Assembly (NCBI RefSeq): GCF_947494555.1
Contig: NZ_CANLVF010000002.1
Coordinates: 992,001 to 1,056,000 of the forward strand
Direction of reading: 5' to 3'
Origin: an uncultured Roseibium sp.
GTDB lineage: Bacteria; Pseudomonadota; Alphaproteobacteria; Rhizobiales; Stappiaceae
Length of the DNA: 64,000 bases
Shown one piece after another: positions 33,209-42,594 of this stretch; position 1 is the stretch's first letter, and every line of letters begins with the position of its first letter. The notes below the pieces were generated by a model. It searched no databases, was not told the origin of the DNA, and was given only the letters and a program-made list of their open reading frames with translations. Position numbers and translations under genes: made by a program.

Positions 33209-33540
33209 TGAAAATCCCTAAACTTGACAGCGAGCGGCTACCGTCGGTCCCACCAGGCAAACGCGGGCTCGATGCCTATCAAAGGTTCTACACTGACAAG
33301 GATGCCTCAAGGACATATGTCGGGCCATTATCACCCGGCCAGACGCGACCGCGCCTCAAATCGGATTTGGGATCATAGCGCCTGTCGGATTTCGGCGTTT
33401 GGATGATGGAACTCAATCAAACAAGCGAGATTCTCGGCACATGTGGATACTCGCATGGATTGGGGGGAAAAAATTCGGCGAGCGGACTTTCCTGACGGTC
33501 TGCAGCGTGATTTTTTCTCTGCTCTGCCCCGGACCTAAAC
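33209..33540 (+). pseudogene. GNAT acetyltransferase, frameshifted and internally deleted
   Basis: ATG 33209 opens IPKLDSERLPSVPPGKRGLD and RFYTDKDASRTYVGPLSPGQ, the start of a RimJ/RimL-type GNAT, and stops near 33379. In another frame DFGVWMMELNQTSEILGTCG and YSHGLG follow, then ERTFPDGLQRDFF near the end. The acetyl-CoA-binding part between GLG and ERTFPDG is missing. It is a dead gene like several neighbours. Confidence 0.7.
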
Positions 33541-33593
33541 CGTAGCGTGAGCAGGCTCAACGCTTACGGACGTTGCAACAAGGTTCTCTGGTT

Positions 33594-34208
33594 TCAAGGA
33601 GGGTCTACATTGAACCGCGAAAGCCACACTGTATGCTGGCCGCATTCAGGGTCTTCAATGACATGGGATATCACGTCGAAGCCATTCAGATTTAGCAAAT
33701 TTGCATACTGTTCTGTGCTTAAACTGGAGTGGTAAAGAGGATCCCCTTCAAGTTCTCCCTTAACCTCTCCACGAGCCGGACCGCTTGTAAACATCAACGC
33801 AGTGCCTGGCAACGCGTGCTGTTTAAAGGTTGAAAACATATGGCTCTGTTCGTCCGGTGAGAGATGAAACAGACTATTCCAAGCCAAAATTCCGTGAAAT
33901 TTTAAATCCAGCCGAAAGGCGCGCATGTCTGCGAGGAGCCAGTTGGCCTCTGGAACCCTTTTTTTTGCAATTTCAATCAATTCCGGTGCAGCATCAATGC
34001 CTGTCACCTTGCAGCTCAGGTCTACAAGGTGCCGACCGATAGGTTCTCCCGAACCACAGCCCAGGTCGAGTACGGAGGGAGCCTCGGGCATAACCGATAC
34101 GAACCGGTTGATCCATTTGCGCTCCGGCATATCCGTTCCGCGCAAATTGGTCCACGTATTGGCATGGCGGCGATACACATCGATTACCTGGTTGCCCTTA
34201 CTCGCCAT
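33594..34208 (-). CDS. class I SAM-dependent methyltransferase
   Basis: 204-aa methyltransferase. VLDLGCGSGEPIGRHLV is motif I, VTGIDAAPELIEIAKKRV motif post-I, ANWLLADMRAF motif II and HGILAWNSLFHL motif III. It transfers a methyl group from SAM to an unidentified small molecule or protein. It stands alone on the minus strand, next to a broken acetyltransferase and the fourth GST gene. Confidence 0.88.
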   Translation of the reverse strand: MASKGNQVIDVYRRHANTWTNLRGTDMPERKWINRFVSVMPEAPSVLDLGCGSGEPIGRHLVDLSCKVTGIDAAPELIEIAKKRVPEANWLLADMRAFRLDLKFHGILAWNSLFHLSPDEQSHMFSTFKQHALPGTALMFTSGPARGEVKGELEGDPLYHSSLSTEQYANLLNLNGFDVISHVIEDPECGQHTVWLSRFNVDPP

Positions 34209-34319
34209 AGGTTATTCCTAACTATACAGTTGAGGGCAGAAACCGGCCGATGATTTGCCTCGGCCCGCTGAACTTACAGATTCGTATTTCGTTCAAATGC
34301 CATTCTTGAACGACTGCTG

Positions 34320-34499
34320 CTAACCTTGAATTGAAGGTGCAGACTTCTGCTTTTCCGGATCGCTGTCAAAGTACATTTGCAATCTCCTGAAGGAAGCTCT
34401 CCAAAGACGTTCAGCCTCCTTAAGATCCACATCTATTGTCGATGTATTAGAGGTGCTTTTGTCGCTTTTGCGACCTGATTCTGAATTGTGATCTGTCAA
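34320..34499 (-). CDS. possible 59-aa coupled protein
   Basis: A TTG at 34499 follows the stop of the GST gene (34502) by two bases, and AGGAG lies 6 bases upstream inside that gene's end. The frame encodes about 59 residues, hydrophilic at the start (SESGRKSDKSTSNTSTID), then a helix-forming segment AERLWRASFRRLQMYFD. There is no recognised domain. It is supported only by the ribosome site and spacing. Confidence 0.3.
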   Translation of the reverse strand: MTDHNSESGRKSDKSTSNTSTIDVDLKEAERLWRASFRRLQMYFDSDPEKQKSAPSIQG

Positions 34500-34501
34500 A
34501 G

Positions 34502-35203
34502 CTAACTCCTGTGTGCAATCCAGTTCGGCGGATAGGTTCTTTCGACCGATGGAAGAGTGCGAAGTCGTTCCTCCCACTCAGACAGCCTGGGAAACTTGCT
34601 GCGCCAATTCGACAGGCCGATTTCGTTCATGTCCTCGGGGTTCATCACCACCGATAGATCCAGCATCGCCAACTCCGGAAACACGACCGCATCAACAGCA
34701 GTCGGGTTCGGACCTGTGAGATGAGAGTAGTCCTTGAGGAGCGTATCGAGATGTGTAAGTTCCTGAAACAAATCGTCCAATGCGATGCGATACGTCAGGG
34801 CATCCGGACTGCTCCACAGCATTTCGTGCGCCGTGGTGGACTGCTTCAGGAAAGGGTGAACGGTTTTCGCGCAGGCTTCGCCCAGGTTCTTGGCGAAGCC
34901 GATGGTTAAATCCCAGATGAGAGCGGCCCCGTCAGCGGTCGCTCCAAACAACGGTATCTCCGGATACTTTCGATCGAGCCAGGCCAGGATAGGAATCGCA
35001 CCCCGGATGACGTGGCCATCCGCCTGAAGCACCGGCATCGTGCCCCGTGGGCTCAGATCAAGCACTTCGACAGGGAGATCGTCTCCCAGGAGATTCCCGA
35101 CAAACGCCCCTTCCCAGGACAGTCGCTTAAAGGCAAAGCCCAAGAGAACCTGCCAGCTCTGCGGTGCGCCGCTGTCCAGATGAAGGACATGATCGTTATG
35201 CAT
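34502..35203 (-). CDS. glutathione S-transferase-family protein (paralogue C)
   Basis: 233-aa GST of the same subgroup as 28578 and 29286: HLDSGAPQSWQVLLGFAFKR, SPRGTMPVLQADG, IRGAIPILAWLDRKYPEIPL and LTGPNPTAVDAVVFPELAML. The catalytic-region Ser is in SGAP. It is on the opposite strand and 5 kb from its paralogues, suggesting duplication and rearrangement. ATG 35203 starts at the domain boundary; an upstream reading to 35278 adds no homologous sequence. Confidence 0.85.
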   Translation of the reverse strand: MHNDHVLHLDSGAPQSWQVLLGFAFKRLSWEGAFVGNLLGDDLPVEVLDLSPRGTMPVLQADGHVIRGAIPILAWLDRKYPEIPLFGATADGAALIWDLTIGFAKNLGEACAKTVHPFLKQSTTAHEMLWSSPDALTYRIALDDLFQELTHLDTLLKDYSHLTGPNPTAVDAVVFPELAMLDLSVVMNPEDMNEIGLSNWRSKFPRLSEWEERLRTLPSVERTYPPNWIAHRS

Positions 35204-35268
35204 CAAACTGGTTCCGTTCGACCGAATTTGGTGACGGCCTGGCGAATAGGGTCGCCCGTCTGAGGAGG

Positions 35269-35700
35269 CTAGAAACAACGTTTGAGGATCACGGATATGA
35301 ACCCGTCATTCTCTAACGGCTTAAGGTCGCTGTTTGCGCCATGAGGGACGAAGAACTGGGCATCGGCATCCAGGGCGAACGCTTCGCCAATTCCGGTTTC
35401 AAATTCGACGCGGATAGCCGCCGAGCCATTGTCGAGATTGATCGTATCGCCCAAAAGAGCAGAGGTGTTACGCTGGTCGTTCGCAGCATGTCCCAGGCCA
35501 AGAAACACGTCGTAGTCATAGGACGTAAACGGATGAAGATCTTTCCGTCTGTCATAGACGTATTCACCGGCCAGCCGCAGATCACCATCCGAACAGGCAA
35601 TCTGCGAGAGAGTGAATTCTGCGCCAGTTACCAGAGCACCGAATGTGTCCCCTGACCATACATCTGAAGCGGACGATACAAACAGCAACCCGATCAACAA
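35269..35700 (-). pseudogene. C-terminal fragment of an outer-membrane beta-barrel protein
   Basis: The 143-codon frame has no ATG or signal peptide at its start. It reads like the end of a porin-like barrel: alternating strands (ALVTGAEFTLSQIA, LRLAGEYVYDRRKD, YDVFLGLGHAAND, AAIRVEFETGIG, DAQFFVPHG) and a terminal FISVILKRCF with C-terminal Phe, the BAM recognition feature. Full-length relatives should be several hundred residues, so the N-terminal part has been lost. Upstream is AT-rich DNA. Confidence 0.6.
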
Positions 35701-35863
35701 TAGAAAGTGTCAATCGCTCCTCCATCTTCATAAATATAGACTCTATAGCTTGCTTTTTACAAGTTATATATATTAAATTTGCTATTTGCAAGTGAATTTT
35801 CCACCTGACACAGATCCATCCTAAGAGGATAATTATTTGAAATTTTTCAATTAATCCGGTCAT

Positions 35864-36745
35864 TTCCCATCAATTACTCAAAACCGACCAACGATGGTGT
35901 TGATTATTTTACTTTTAAAAAACAATTTTAATAAAGTAACCTTCTCTGCCTCGGCACTCCTACCCAGGTATCCAGAATAAACATTCGAGAGATAGGGCTA
36001 ATTTTGAAGGGGAAGAACAAAACGCTAGAAATTCCCACTCGCCGCTCCACACGTGGCCATTGGCTTCCCACTTAGTTTCAAACATTTGCCTTCAATGAGA
36101 ACTGTTGCCCTTCGAAAAATTGGAACAGAAAGTTACGGTTTCGTATAGACACCAAAATTTGTGCAAACCATGCCCAAACTACTCGAAATGAGGTACTTCG
36201 CCGCTGCCGCTGCAAAGGGGAGCTTACCAATGACCTTCGAAGAGCTTGATGTCGAAAACCCTGTGTATCTCGTGCGGTATTTGACTAATGAGTAATCTGA
36301 GAGTTTTGCGACAGAAGCTCAGCAACACCGAGTTGTGCCTTGTGAACGTGAAACACTGTTATTCCCGCGAGCGAAAATTTCTCCCGCAACCAATCAGGCA
36401 CTGACGAAGCGCAGCTTCACTCGTTTCTAACAGACGGTAAAGATTGCATGAAGCCACAACCCAGAAGAAACGCAACTTTTTCGAGTTAGCTTTAAAGCGG
36501 TAGCGGTTCTCCGCTACCAATTTTATCTAACGTAATCCAACTGTATCGAAAACGAGTGACCGACCGAGTTCTCGTTTGGCGGCGAAACGGCTGCTGCAAA
36601 CGAGATCACTCGCAACTACAACAAGTTTCTGGAACAGACCGTGTATGCAATCTAAGGCAACTCATGCTCTTGCGAGTGCCTAAGTGCAAATACCGCTTTC
36701 CAGACACACAAGCACAATTGATCGCGACCAAGCCTTTCACCCCTT
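35864..36745. other. AT-rich to mixed non-coding stretch
   Basis: Nearly 900 bases without a supported gene. It is strongly AT-rich to about 35980. A 40-codon frame at 36170 (MPKLLEMRYFAAAAAKGSL) recalls a LysR N-terminus but stops at once. A perfect 8-bp hairpin, GGTAGCGG/CCGCTACC at 36499-36518, is followed by AATTTTAT and could terminate plus-strand transcription. Otherwise it appears to be eroded sequence. Confidence 0.45.
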
Positions 36746-37215
36746 ATGACGACGCTCCGCATCGCGGTGCGTAAGAGCGGCGAAAAACGCAATGGGCGTT
36801 CGGCGATTCTTGCGTTGACCACCGGCTGTTTCATTGCCGCTAACTCCCTGATCGATGATACCGGGGAACGTGTTGTAGGATCGACCGTTGGCTTTAATGG
36901 CGAGTTGGTGCTTAGGACGACATGTGTTTTTGCGTCCCTAATGGATTAATGGAAACGGTCTGTTGTGCGGGAAGAAATCGTGGTGCGAATGATGATTGGT
37001 CTTATTGGACAGCAGCGCTCTGTTCATCGCTTTTGCCCAGGATGCATAGGCTTTTCGCCAAGGCGCCCATTGCTCTGGTCACCGAGCGCCGGGAAAAAAG
37101 CCTTGTCTTGGCGCCGCTGATGCGGGTCTTCGTTTTCAAGGAACGCCTCGATCTCGCCAAATTGGCAGCGACCATGATGACTCTATTAGGCGCTGCTGCA
37201 GTGAGATTTTCGTAG
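36746..37215 (+). pseudogene. DMT/EamA-family transporter, C-terminal remnant
   Basis: In one frame (36746-36949) ALTTGCFIAANSLIDDTGER and VVGSTVGFNGELVLR match the fifth membrane span and following loop of EamA-type permeases. In another frame (to 37215) KAPIALVTERREKSLVLAPL, then MRVFVFKERLDLAKLAATMM and TLLGAAAVRF, match the last spans. The N-terminal half is absent and the halves are out of frame. It is a decayed drug/metabolite transporter gene. Confidence 0.7.
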
Positions 37216-37383
37216 TCTTGCAATGAGATGCCATTCGCCTTCGGTTCAATTGGCGTCGGATCTAAGATACGCAGATTCAGTTTGCTTGCCATCCTGTTAC
37301 TTTGATTGAAGAACAAGTGTCGGAAGGACTGAAACAGTCACCGACCCTTGTTGATTGCTTTCAAAAACCAGGTTGTCGCTTTT

Positions 37384-38754
37384 TCAGTCTGTAAGATCGG
37401 TTTTGCTCAGTTTTCCAAGCTCGCTCAAAAGGGCAGAACCCGTTTTGATGCCATCGACAAACCGCACCACTTCAAGGTTTTCATTCGGGGCATGATTGGC
37501 TTCGTCGGCATTGGCGTAAGGGATCACAAAGGCAGGAAGACGCAGGATCTTTGTGAATACATAGTCAGGCAAGGACCCACCGACGGTTGGGTATAACAAG
37601 GGGTCAACGCCGCGCGCAGCCTTTACGGCCGCGATCAACGGTGTGGCGAACGGGCTGGTCAGCGGCGTCTTGGAAGGCAGCATTCCATTGTGGCGGATCA
37701 CCTCGACCTCCGGGGCAAAACGCGCCACATGCGCCTCCACCCGTTCAAACACATAGTCGGGCGTAAGTGGCTCAACGAGCCGGATATCGCATTTGGCGAT
37801 CGCCTGGTTCGGGAGAACCGTTTTGCTGCCAGGGCCGTTATACCCGCCGCTTATCCCGTTGATCGTTAGTGTGGGGTGGAACATCAACCTATCCCAGTAA
37901 GGCCGGTCCCTCGGCCCGTCCAGCTCGTCGATGGCAAGGTCCGCCTTCACGGCGGTTTCATCGTCGGGAAGCCGGGAAATAACCTCCCGTTCCAGATTGG
38001 TCGCCGGAATAACCGGTTCGGTTATTCCTTCAACGGAGATGTTTCCGTCCGCGTCTTTCATGGTTGCAAGAAGCTGCACCAGCGTCCAGATCGGGTTGGG
38101 CACCACTCCGCCGAAGTTGCCAGAATGCACGTCCCGCGAAGCGCCTTTTGCCAACAGATCGAAGGACGCAACTCCACGCACTCCGAACGTAATAACCGGC
38201 TGACCGCTTTCATGCAGCGGGCCATCGGACGTGACCACGAGATCTGCTTGAAGCCGGTCCACGTTTTGCTTCACGAAGTCCGCGATTTGCGGCGAACCGA
38301 TTTCCTCTTCTCCCTCGAGCAGAAAAATCACGTTGCATGGCAATGTACCGTGGACCTTCAAATGCGTTTCGATCGCCAGCAATTGGGCGAAGTGCTGCCC
38401 CTTGTTATCACCGATGCCGCGCGCCCAGATCCGCCCATCCCGCAATGCCGGCTCGAACGGAGGACTTATCCAGGCCTCCAGAGGGTCAGGCGGTTGCACG
38501 TCGTAGTGTCCATAGAGCAATACCGTCGGCTTCGCAGGATCCACATCGAAACGGCCCAGAACGAATGGATGCCCGGGTGTCTCCACAAGACCGGCCTCGA
38601 AACCCAGCTCTTCCAGATGCGCCACCAGCATCCCGGCGACTTTACGGATGCCGATGTCATGGGCAGAGATGGAAGGATGACGGACATAGTCCATCACGCG
38701 CGCCACGAACTCGTCCGCATTTGTGTCGATGTGATCGAAGAGCGCCTCGTTCAT
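37384..38754 (-). CDS. M20-family metallopeptidase (dipeptidase/deacylase type)
   Basis: 456-aa cytoplasmic zinc hydrolase. LLYGHYDVQP gives the first metal His and Asp, RGIGDNKGQ the bridging Asp, and LLEGEEEIGSP the catalytic and metal Glu pair; a lid domain follows. It resembles CNDP/ArgE-type peptidases. It is the last gene of a minus-strand operon with HyuA/HyuB-type hydrolases and a peptide importer, and overlaps hyuA by 4 bases. The likely role is hydrolysis of a dipeptide or N-carbamoyl/N-acyl amino acid released from the imported compound. Confidence 0.92.
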   Translation of the reverse strand: MNEALFDHIDTNADEFVARVMDYVRHPSISAHDIGIRKVAGMLVAHLEELGFEAGLVETPGHPFVLGRFDVDPAKPTVLLYGHYDVQPPDPLEAWISPPFEPALRDGRIWARGIGDNKGQHFAQLLAIETHLKVHGTLPCNVIFLLEGEEEIGSPQIADFVKQNVDRLQADLVVTSDGPLHESGQPVITFGVRGVASFDLLAKGASRDVHSGNFGGVVPNPIWTLVQLLATMKDADGNISVEGITEPVIPATNLEREVISRLPDDETAVKADLAIDELDGPRDRPYWDRLMFHPTLTINGISGGYNGPGSKTVLPNQAIAKCDIRLVEPLTPDYVFERVEAHVARFAPEVEVIRHNGMLPSKTPLTSPFATPLIAAVKAARGVDPLLYPTVGGSLPDYVFTKILRLPAFVIPYANADEANHAPNENLEVVRFVDGIKTGSALLSELGKLSKTDLTD

Positions 38755-40796
38755 GCGGCATTCCTTTTCAGCAGAAGCGCACCGGAAGCGTGGACTTGTG
38801 CGGTCCAGCCTGGCGAGATGACAGACGTTGTATCCAATTGTGTAAGGATCGCAGGACCGGAAATTTCAACTTCAGCGCCAAGGGCAGCCCGGTCATAGAT
38901 CGGCGTTTCCAGCGTCCCGTCAGGCCAATGGACCATTTGAGTTTGAAGCGGGTCAGGTTTGGTTGCCGGGTCAAGCGCCGGCACTCTGATGGGTTCGGTG
39001 CGGCCCAGCGCTTCCACGCGGAGCGTCACCAGCTCAATCGGAGCGTCGAGCACAAAGCCATAAAGCGCTTCATGTGCAGCTCTGAAGTTCTCTTCCGTTT
39101 CTGGCGCGGAAAGGCCCCAGTCGACGGCAATTTCACCGCCCTGTCCGTGAAATCGCAAAAGCGCCCGGGCCTTCAACACCCTTTGCTCAGCTGGAACACC
39201 CTCGGTATCCAGCCACTCCTCAGCCTTGGATGTCAGCTCGCTCACAATCGCATCGCCGACACCCTGATCCACCGGTCCGGGCATGGGCAGAGCCCGTGTA
39301 AACTCCGCTTTCATATCCGCCGCCAGCAACCCGGCTGCACAAAGCAGACCGGGCGCGGGAGGAACCATCACATTCGAAATACCCAACAGCTCGGCAAGAG
39401 CGCAGCCATGCAAAGGCCCGGCACCGCCAAAGGGAACCAACGTAAATTCGCGCGGATCATGACCGCGTTCAACCGACACGGTCCGCACCGCGCCGATCAT
39501 GTTGTTGTTCATGATCGCAAGAATGCCTTGTGCGGCGTCTTCTTCGCCAAGTCCCAAGGGCTTGGCGACACTTTCGCTGACAACACGCCGGGCCGCCTCC
39601 ACATCGAGCGACATCGAGCCGCCAAGCAGAGCATGGGGCAGATTCCCGAGCGTGACATGTGCGTCGGTGACAGTTGCTTGCCCACCGCCATGTCCATAGG
39701 CGGCCGGACCTGGGCGCGCACCAGCGGAATGCGGCCCGACGGCAAGCGTATCGTTGTTGACTTCGGCAATGGAGCCGCCGCCAGCACCGATCGTGACCAT
39801 ATCCACCATGGGCAATGACAATGGCCATTCGCCAACCTTACCCTGCTGGGTCAATGCAACGGTGCCGTTGCGTATGAGGCAGATATCCGCGGACGTACCG
39901 CCGATATCGACGGTGATTATGTCGCGGATACCGCAGACGGCGGCCGCATCGATAGCGCCGACAACACCGGCGGCAGGACCGGACAAGGCGGTCAACGCCG
40001 GTGCAACCCGGATGGCTTCGGTTCCCGCCACACCACCGTTCGATTGCATCAACAACAAAGGAGAAGCTGCTTCGGCATCATCCAAACGCTCCTGCAAGCG
40101 AGAGATGTAACTGGAGACACCAGGCATGACGCTGGCATTCAAAACGGTCGCCAGGGACCGTTCAAACTCGCGGACAACCGGCAGCACGTCCGTGGAACAG
40201 GTCACGGCAACGCCCGGAAGCGCATTTCTAAGTATTTCAGCCACGCGGATTTCGTGGTCCGGGTTGGCGTAGGCATGAAGCAGACAGACGGCAACTGCTT
40301 CCACAGCCTGGGTTTTTAGGGCGTTAACGACCTGCCTCACGCTATCTTCGTCGAGCGGTTCAAGAACAATTCCGCCGGTACCGATCCGCTCCACAATCTC
40401 ATGAATTCTATCTGCCGGAACAGGGCGTGCAGGTTTGACCCAGGTGAAGAGATTTGCATGGCGCGGGATATCCTGGCGCCCGATCTCAAGCACATGCCGG
40501 AAACCGCGTGTCGTCACAAGCGCGGTTCTGGCTCCCTTGTCTTCAAGGATCATATTGGTGGCAACGGTCGTGCCATGGAGTACGCGGGACAGGTCCTTCG
40601 CGCTGATGCCGGCATCCTCCATCACGCTCCGGACTCCGGTCATGAAGGCCTGGGAAGGATCGGAAGGGACCGACGGCGTTTTCGCCCGCCACATCGAGCC
40701 AGAATTGCGGTCCAGCAACGAAATATCGGTAAAGGTGCCGCCGATATCGACGGCAACGGCGTAGGATGGGTACTGTTTCACATCAAACGAAGGCAT
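38751..40796 (-). CDS. hyuA: hydantoinase/oxoprolinase subunit A (HyuA type)
   Basis: 681-aa ATP-dependent cyclic amide hydrolase subunit of the N-methylhydantoinase A/5-oxoprolinase family. AVDIGGTFTDISLLD is the N-terminal actin-fold phosphate loop, RVLHGTTVATNMILE follows, DIGGTSADICLI is the second phosphate motif, and VPFGGAGPLHGCALA lies in the C-terminal half. ATG 40796 is preferred because AGGAG lies 7 bases upstream; ATG 40802 would lie against it. It overlaps hyuB by 14 bases. With subunit B it opens a hydantoin, oxoproline or related ring using ATP. Confidence 0.92.
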   Translation of the reverse strand: MPSFDVKQYPSYAVAVDIGGTFTDISLLDRNSGSMWRAKTPSVPSDPSQAFMTGVRSVMEDAGISAKDLSRVLHGTTVATNMILEDKGARTALVTTRGFRHVLEIGRQDIPRHANLFTWVKPARPVPADRIHEIVERIGTGGIVLEPLDEDSVRQVVNALKTQAVEAVAVCLLHAYANPDHEIRVAEILRNALPGVAVTCSTDVLPVVREFERSLATVLNASVMPGVSSYISRLQERLDDAEAASPLLLMQSNGGVAGTEAIRVAPALTALSGPAAGVVGAIDAAAVCGIRDIITVDIGGTSADICLIRNGTVALTQQGKVGEWPLSLPMVDMVTIGAGGGSIAEVNNDTLAVGPHSAGARPGPAAYGHGGGQATVTDAHVTLGNLPHALLGGSMSLDVEAARRVVSESVAKPLGLGEEDAAQGILAIMNNNMIGAVRTVSVERGHDPREFTLVPFGGAGPLHGCALAELLGISNVMVPPAPGLLCAAGLLAADMKAEFTRALPMPGPVDQGVGDAIVSELTSKAEEWLDTEGVPAEQRVLKARALLRFHGQGGEIAVDWGLSAPETEENFRAAHEALYGFVLDAPIELVTLRVEALGRTEPIRVPALDPATKPDPLQTQMVHWPDGTLETPIYDRAALGAEVEISGPAILTQLDTTSVISPGWTAQVHASGALLLKRNAA

Positions 40797-42594
40797 CGAC
40801 ATACTCCTGACGGTGAAAACGCCGGACTTCCGGGCGGTCATTGCGCAGCGCCTGGGTGGCAAATACGTCGATTTCACCACGCTCAATCACAACGCCATAT
40901 TCGCTTCTTGCTGCTTCCCGGGTGACGAAACCTCCGAGGACGTCGCGCAGCACCTCTTCAGCCGGGCGGTCATACGGGTGGCCGTAACCGCCACCTCCCC
41001 CGGTCTCTATGCGCAAGATATCTCCCCTTTTCAGCATGTTGCCGTCGGAGAGCGGATCGAGCCGGATTTCCGCATCGGCTCCCGGATTGACAACCGCGAC
41101 ACCGTGCCGACCCGATTTGCCGCCATGGATGCCCCAAGGCGGATTTTTGACGCTGTCGATACGGATCGCCACCATGGTTTCCTCTGCAAGGATTTCATAT
41201 TCCCGAACAATGCCGCAGCCACCTCGATAACGACCTGCACCGCCGGAATCCGTTGCGATCCCGTATGCCCGCATCGTGACCGGGTAACCGGCTTCTAGAA
41301 ATTCGACCGGATAATTCTCCTGGGCGACAAAGTAGACGGCATCGATCCCATCGGCTGTCGAGCGCGCGCCATAGCCAACGCCGATCCCGTCCGCCAGAAG
41401 ATAGGGTTCGAGCCTGCCTTCCACTGTCCGGTACTTGCCGCGCATGATGTTGACCACGTAGGCGGAGTTCGCAGCCGGAGCCTCGCCTTCCCCAGCATTC
41501 AATAGCCCGCACATGGCCGAGATCATCCGCATGGCTGTCAACCCGCGCAGCCCAAGCGGGGCCGGGTACTCCGGCCGCAAAAAGCTCCCCTTGCGAAACA
41601 GCACCTCGTCCAGCGCGTTAGGCCCGCCCGCATTGCAAACCTGACTGGGATCACCGCCAAGGTAGAAAAGCCCAAGCGCCATGCCTGGAACGCCCTTGTT
41701 CATCAGGTAGTTGATCGGTCCCGGTGCCTGATCGTCGCTCTCGCGGGCATCGAAGCTGTAAACGTCATCTCCATTCTCGCCTTTGGAGCGGGTGAGCGAA
41801 AACCGCATATGAAACGGCCCGTTTCCGTGCCCGTCTGTATCAATCGCATCGGTAAAGCTATGCGTGCCGTAGTCAAAGCTTTCAGCCAACTTTCCGCGCA
41901 CCAGTTTCCGGGTACGCTGCAAAAGCTGCGCAAGCGCATCTTCCATGATGTCCGGTCCGAACCGGTCCAGAATTTCACCCACCCTGCGCACACCTAGCTC
42001 GACGGAAGCCATCAGGGCACGCATGTCGCCAATGCTTTGATCGGGATATCTGGAATTGCGGTGAAAGATATCGAGAACGGCCTGATTGACCTGGCCCGCT
42101 TCGATCATCTTGGTCACGGGGATCATGATCCCTTCCTGAAAAATATCCGTCGCATCGGGGCTGATGGATCCCGGGCGCAGCCCGCCAATATCGGCGAAAT
42201 GTGCCCAGCTCATCACAAAGGCCCGCACCTTGCCGTCGCGAAAAACGGGAGCGAGCAAAACCTGATCGTTGGAATGGGAAATCGCGCCGTAGGAACCGTA
42301 GCAATCGTTGTACCAGTAGACATCGCCTTCCCGCATGGTTTCCATAGGAAACTTTTCGAGGACGGGACGTGTCATGTCCCCGAAAATGGGAACCATCGAC
42401 CCCACCGCCATGGTGCCGTTGCCGTCGAATAACGCAGTGTAGAAGTCCTTCTTTTCCCGGATAAACGCCGAGATAGCGGTCCGCTCGATAAGCGCTTCCA
42501 TTTCAGATTGGGCGGCGGCGATCGCGCCACGAATGATCTCAAGCGAGACAGGATCGCAGAGCGCCTGTTCAATCACACGCGTTTGCTTATTCAT
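40783..42594 (-). CDS. hyuB: hydantoinase/oxoprolinase subunit B (HyuB type)
   Basis: 603-aa partner of HyuA. ALCDPVSLEIIRGAIAAAQS and ALIERTAISAFIREKKDFYT begin the family domain; NDCYGSYGAISHSNDQVLLA, WAHFADIGGLRPGSI and GGGGGYGHPYDRP are conserved blocks. The start ATG 42594 has GGAG 6 bases upstream, inside the end of the MDR gene, indicating coupling. A and B together form the ATP-dependent ring-opening enzyme. Confidence 0.92.
   Translation of the reverse strand: MNKQTRVIEQALCDPVSLEIIRGAIAAAQSEMEALIERTAISAFIREKKDFYTALFDGNGTMAVGSMVPIFGDMTRPVLEKFPMETMREGDVYWYNDCYGSYGAISHSNDQVLLAPVFRDGKVRAFVMSWAHFADIGGLRPGSISPDATDIFQEGIMIPVTKMIEAGQVNQAVLDIFHRNSRYPDQSIGDMRALMASVELGVRRVGEILDRFGPDIMEDALAQLLQRTRKLVRGKLAESFDYGTHSFTDAIDTDGHGNGPFHMRFSLTRSKGENGDDVYSFDARESDDQAPGPINYLMNKGVPGMALGLFYLGGDPSQVCNAGGPNALDEVLFRKGSFLRPEYPAPLGLRGLTAMRMISAMCGLLNAGEGEAPAANSAYVVNIMRGKYRTVEGRLEPYLLADGIGVGYGARSTADGIDAVYFVAQENYPVEFLEAGYPVTMRAYGIATDSGGAGRYRGGCGIVREYEILAEETMVAIRIDSVKNPPWGIHGGKSGRHGVAVVNPGADAEIRLDPLSDGNMLKRGDILRIETGGGGGYGHPYDRPAEEVLRDVLGGFVTREAARSEYGVVIERGEIDVFATQALRNDRPEVRRFHRQEYVDAFV

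Noticed and set aside
36170..36295. LysR N-terminal fragment (40 codons)
   Set aside because: Only about 15 residues resemble LysR and the rest does not. The match is too short to annotate.
37319..37346. Imperfect hairpin GTCGG...CCGAC as terminator of the minus-strand HyuAB operon
   Set aside because: The stem is interrupted and no T-run follows in the minus-strand direction, so terminator function is not supported.
37876..39818. Long plus-strand open frames of 340 and 493 codons
   Set aside because: They lie antisense to the M20 peptidase and hyuA genes, whose frames have clear catalytic motifs. The antisense translations show no domain and reflect GC-rich codon structure.
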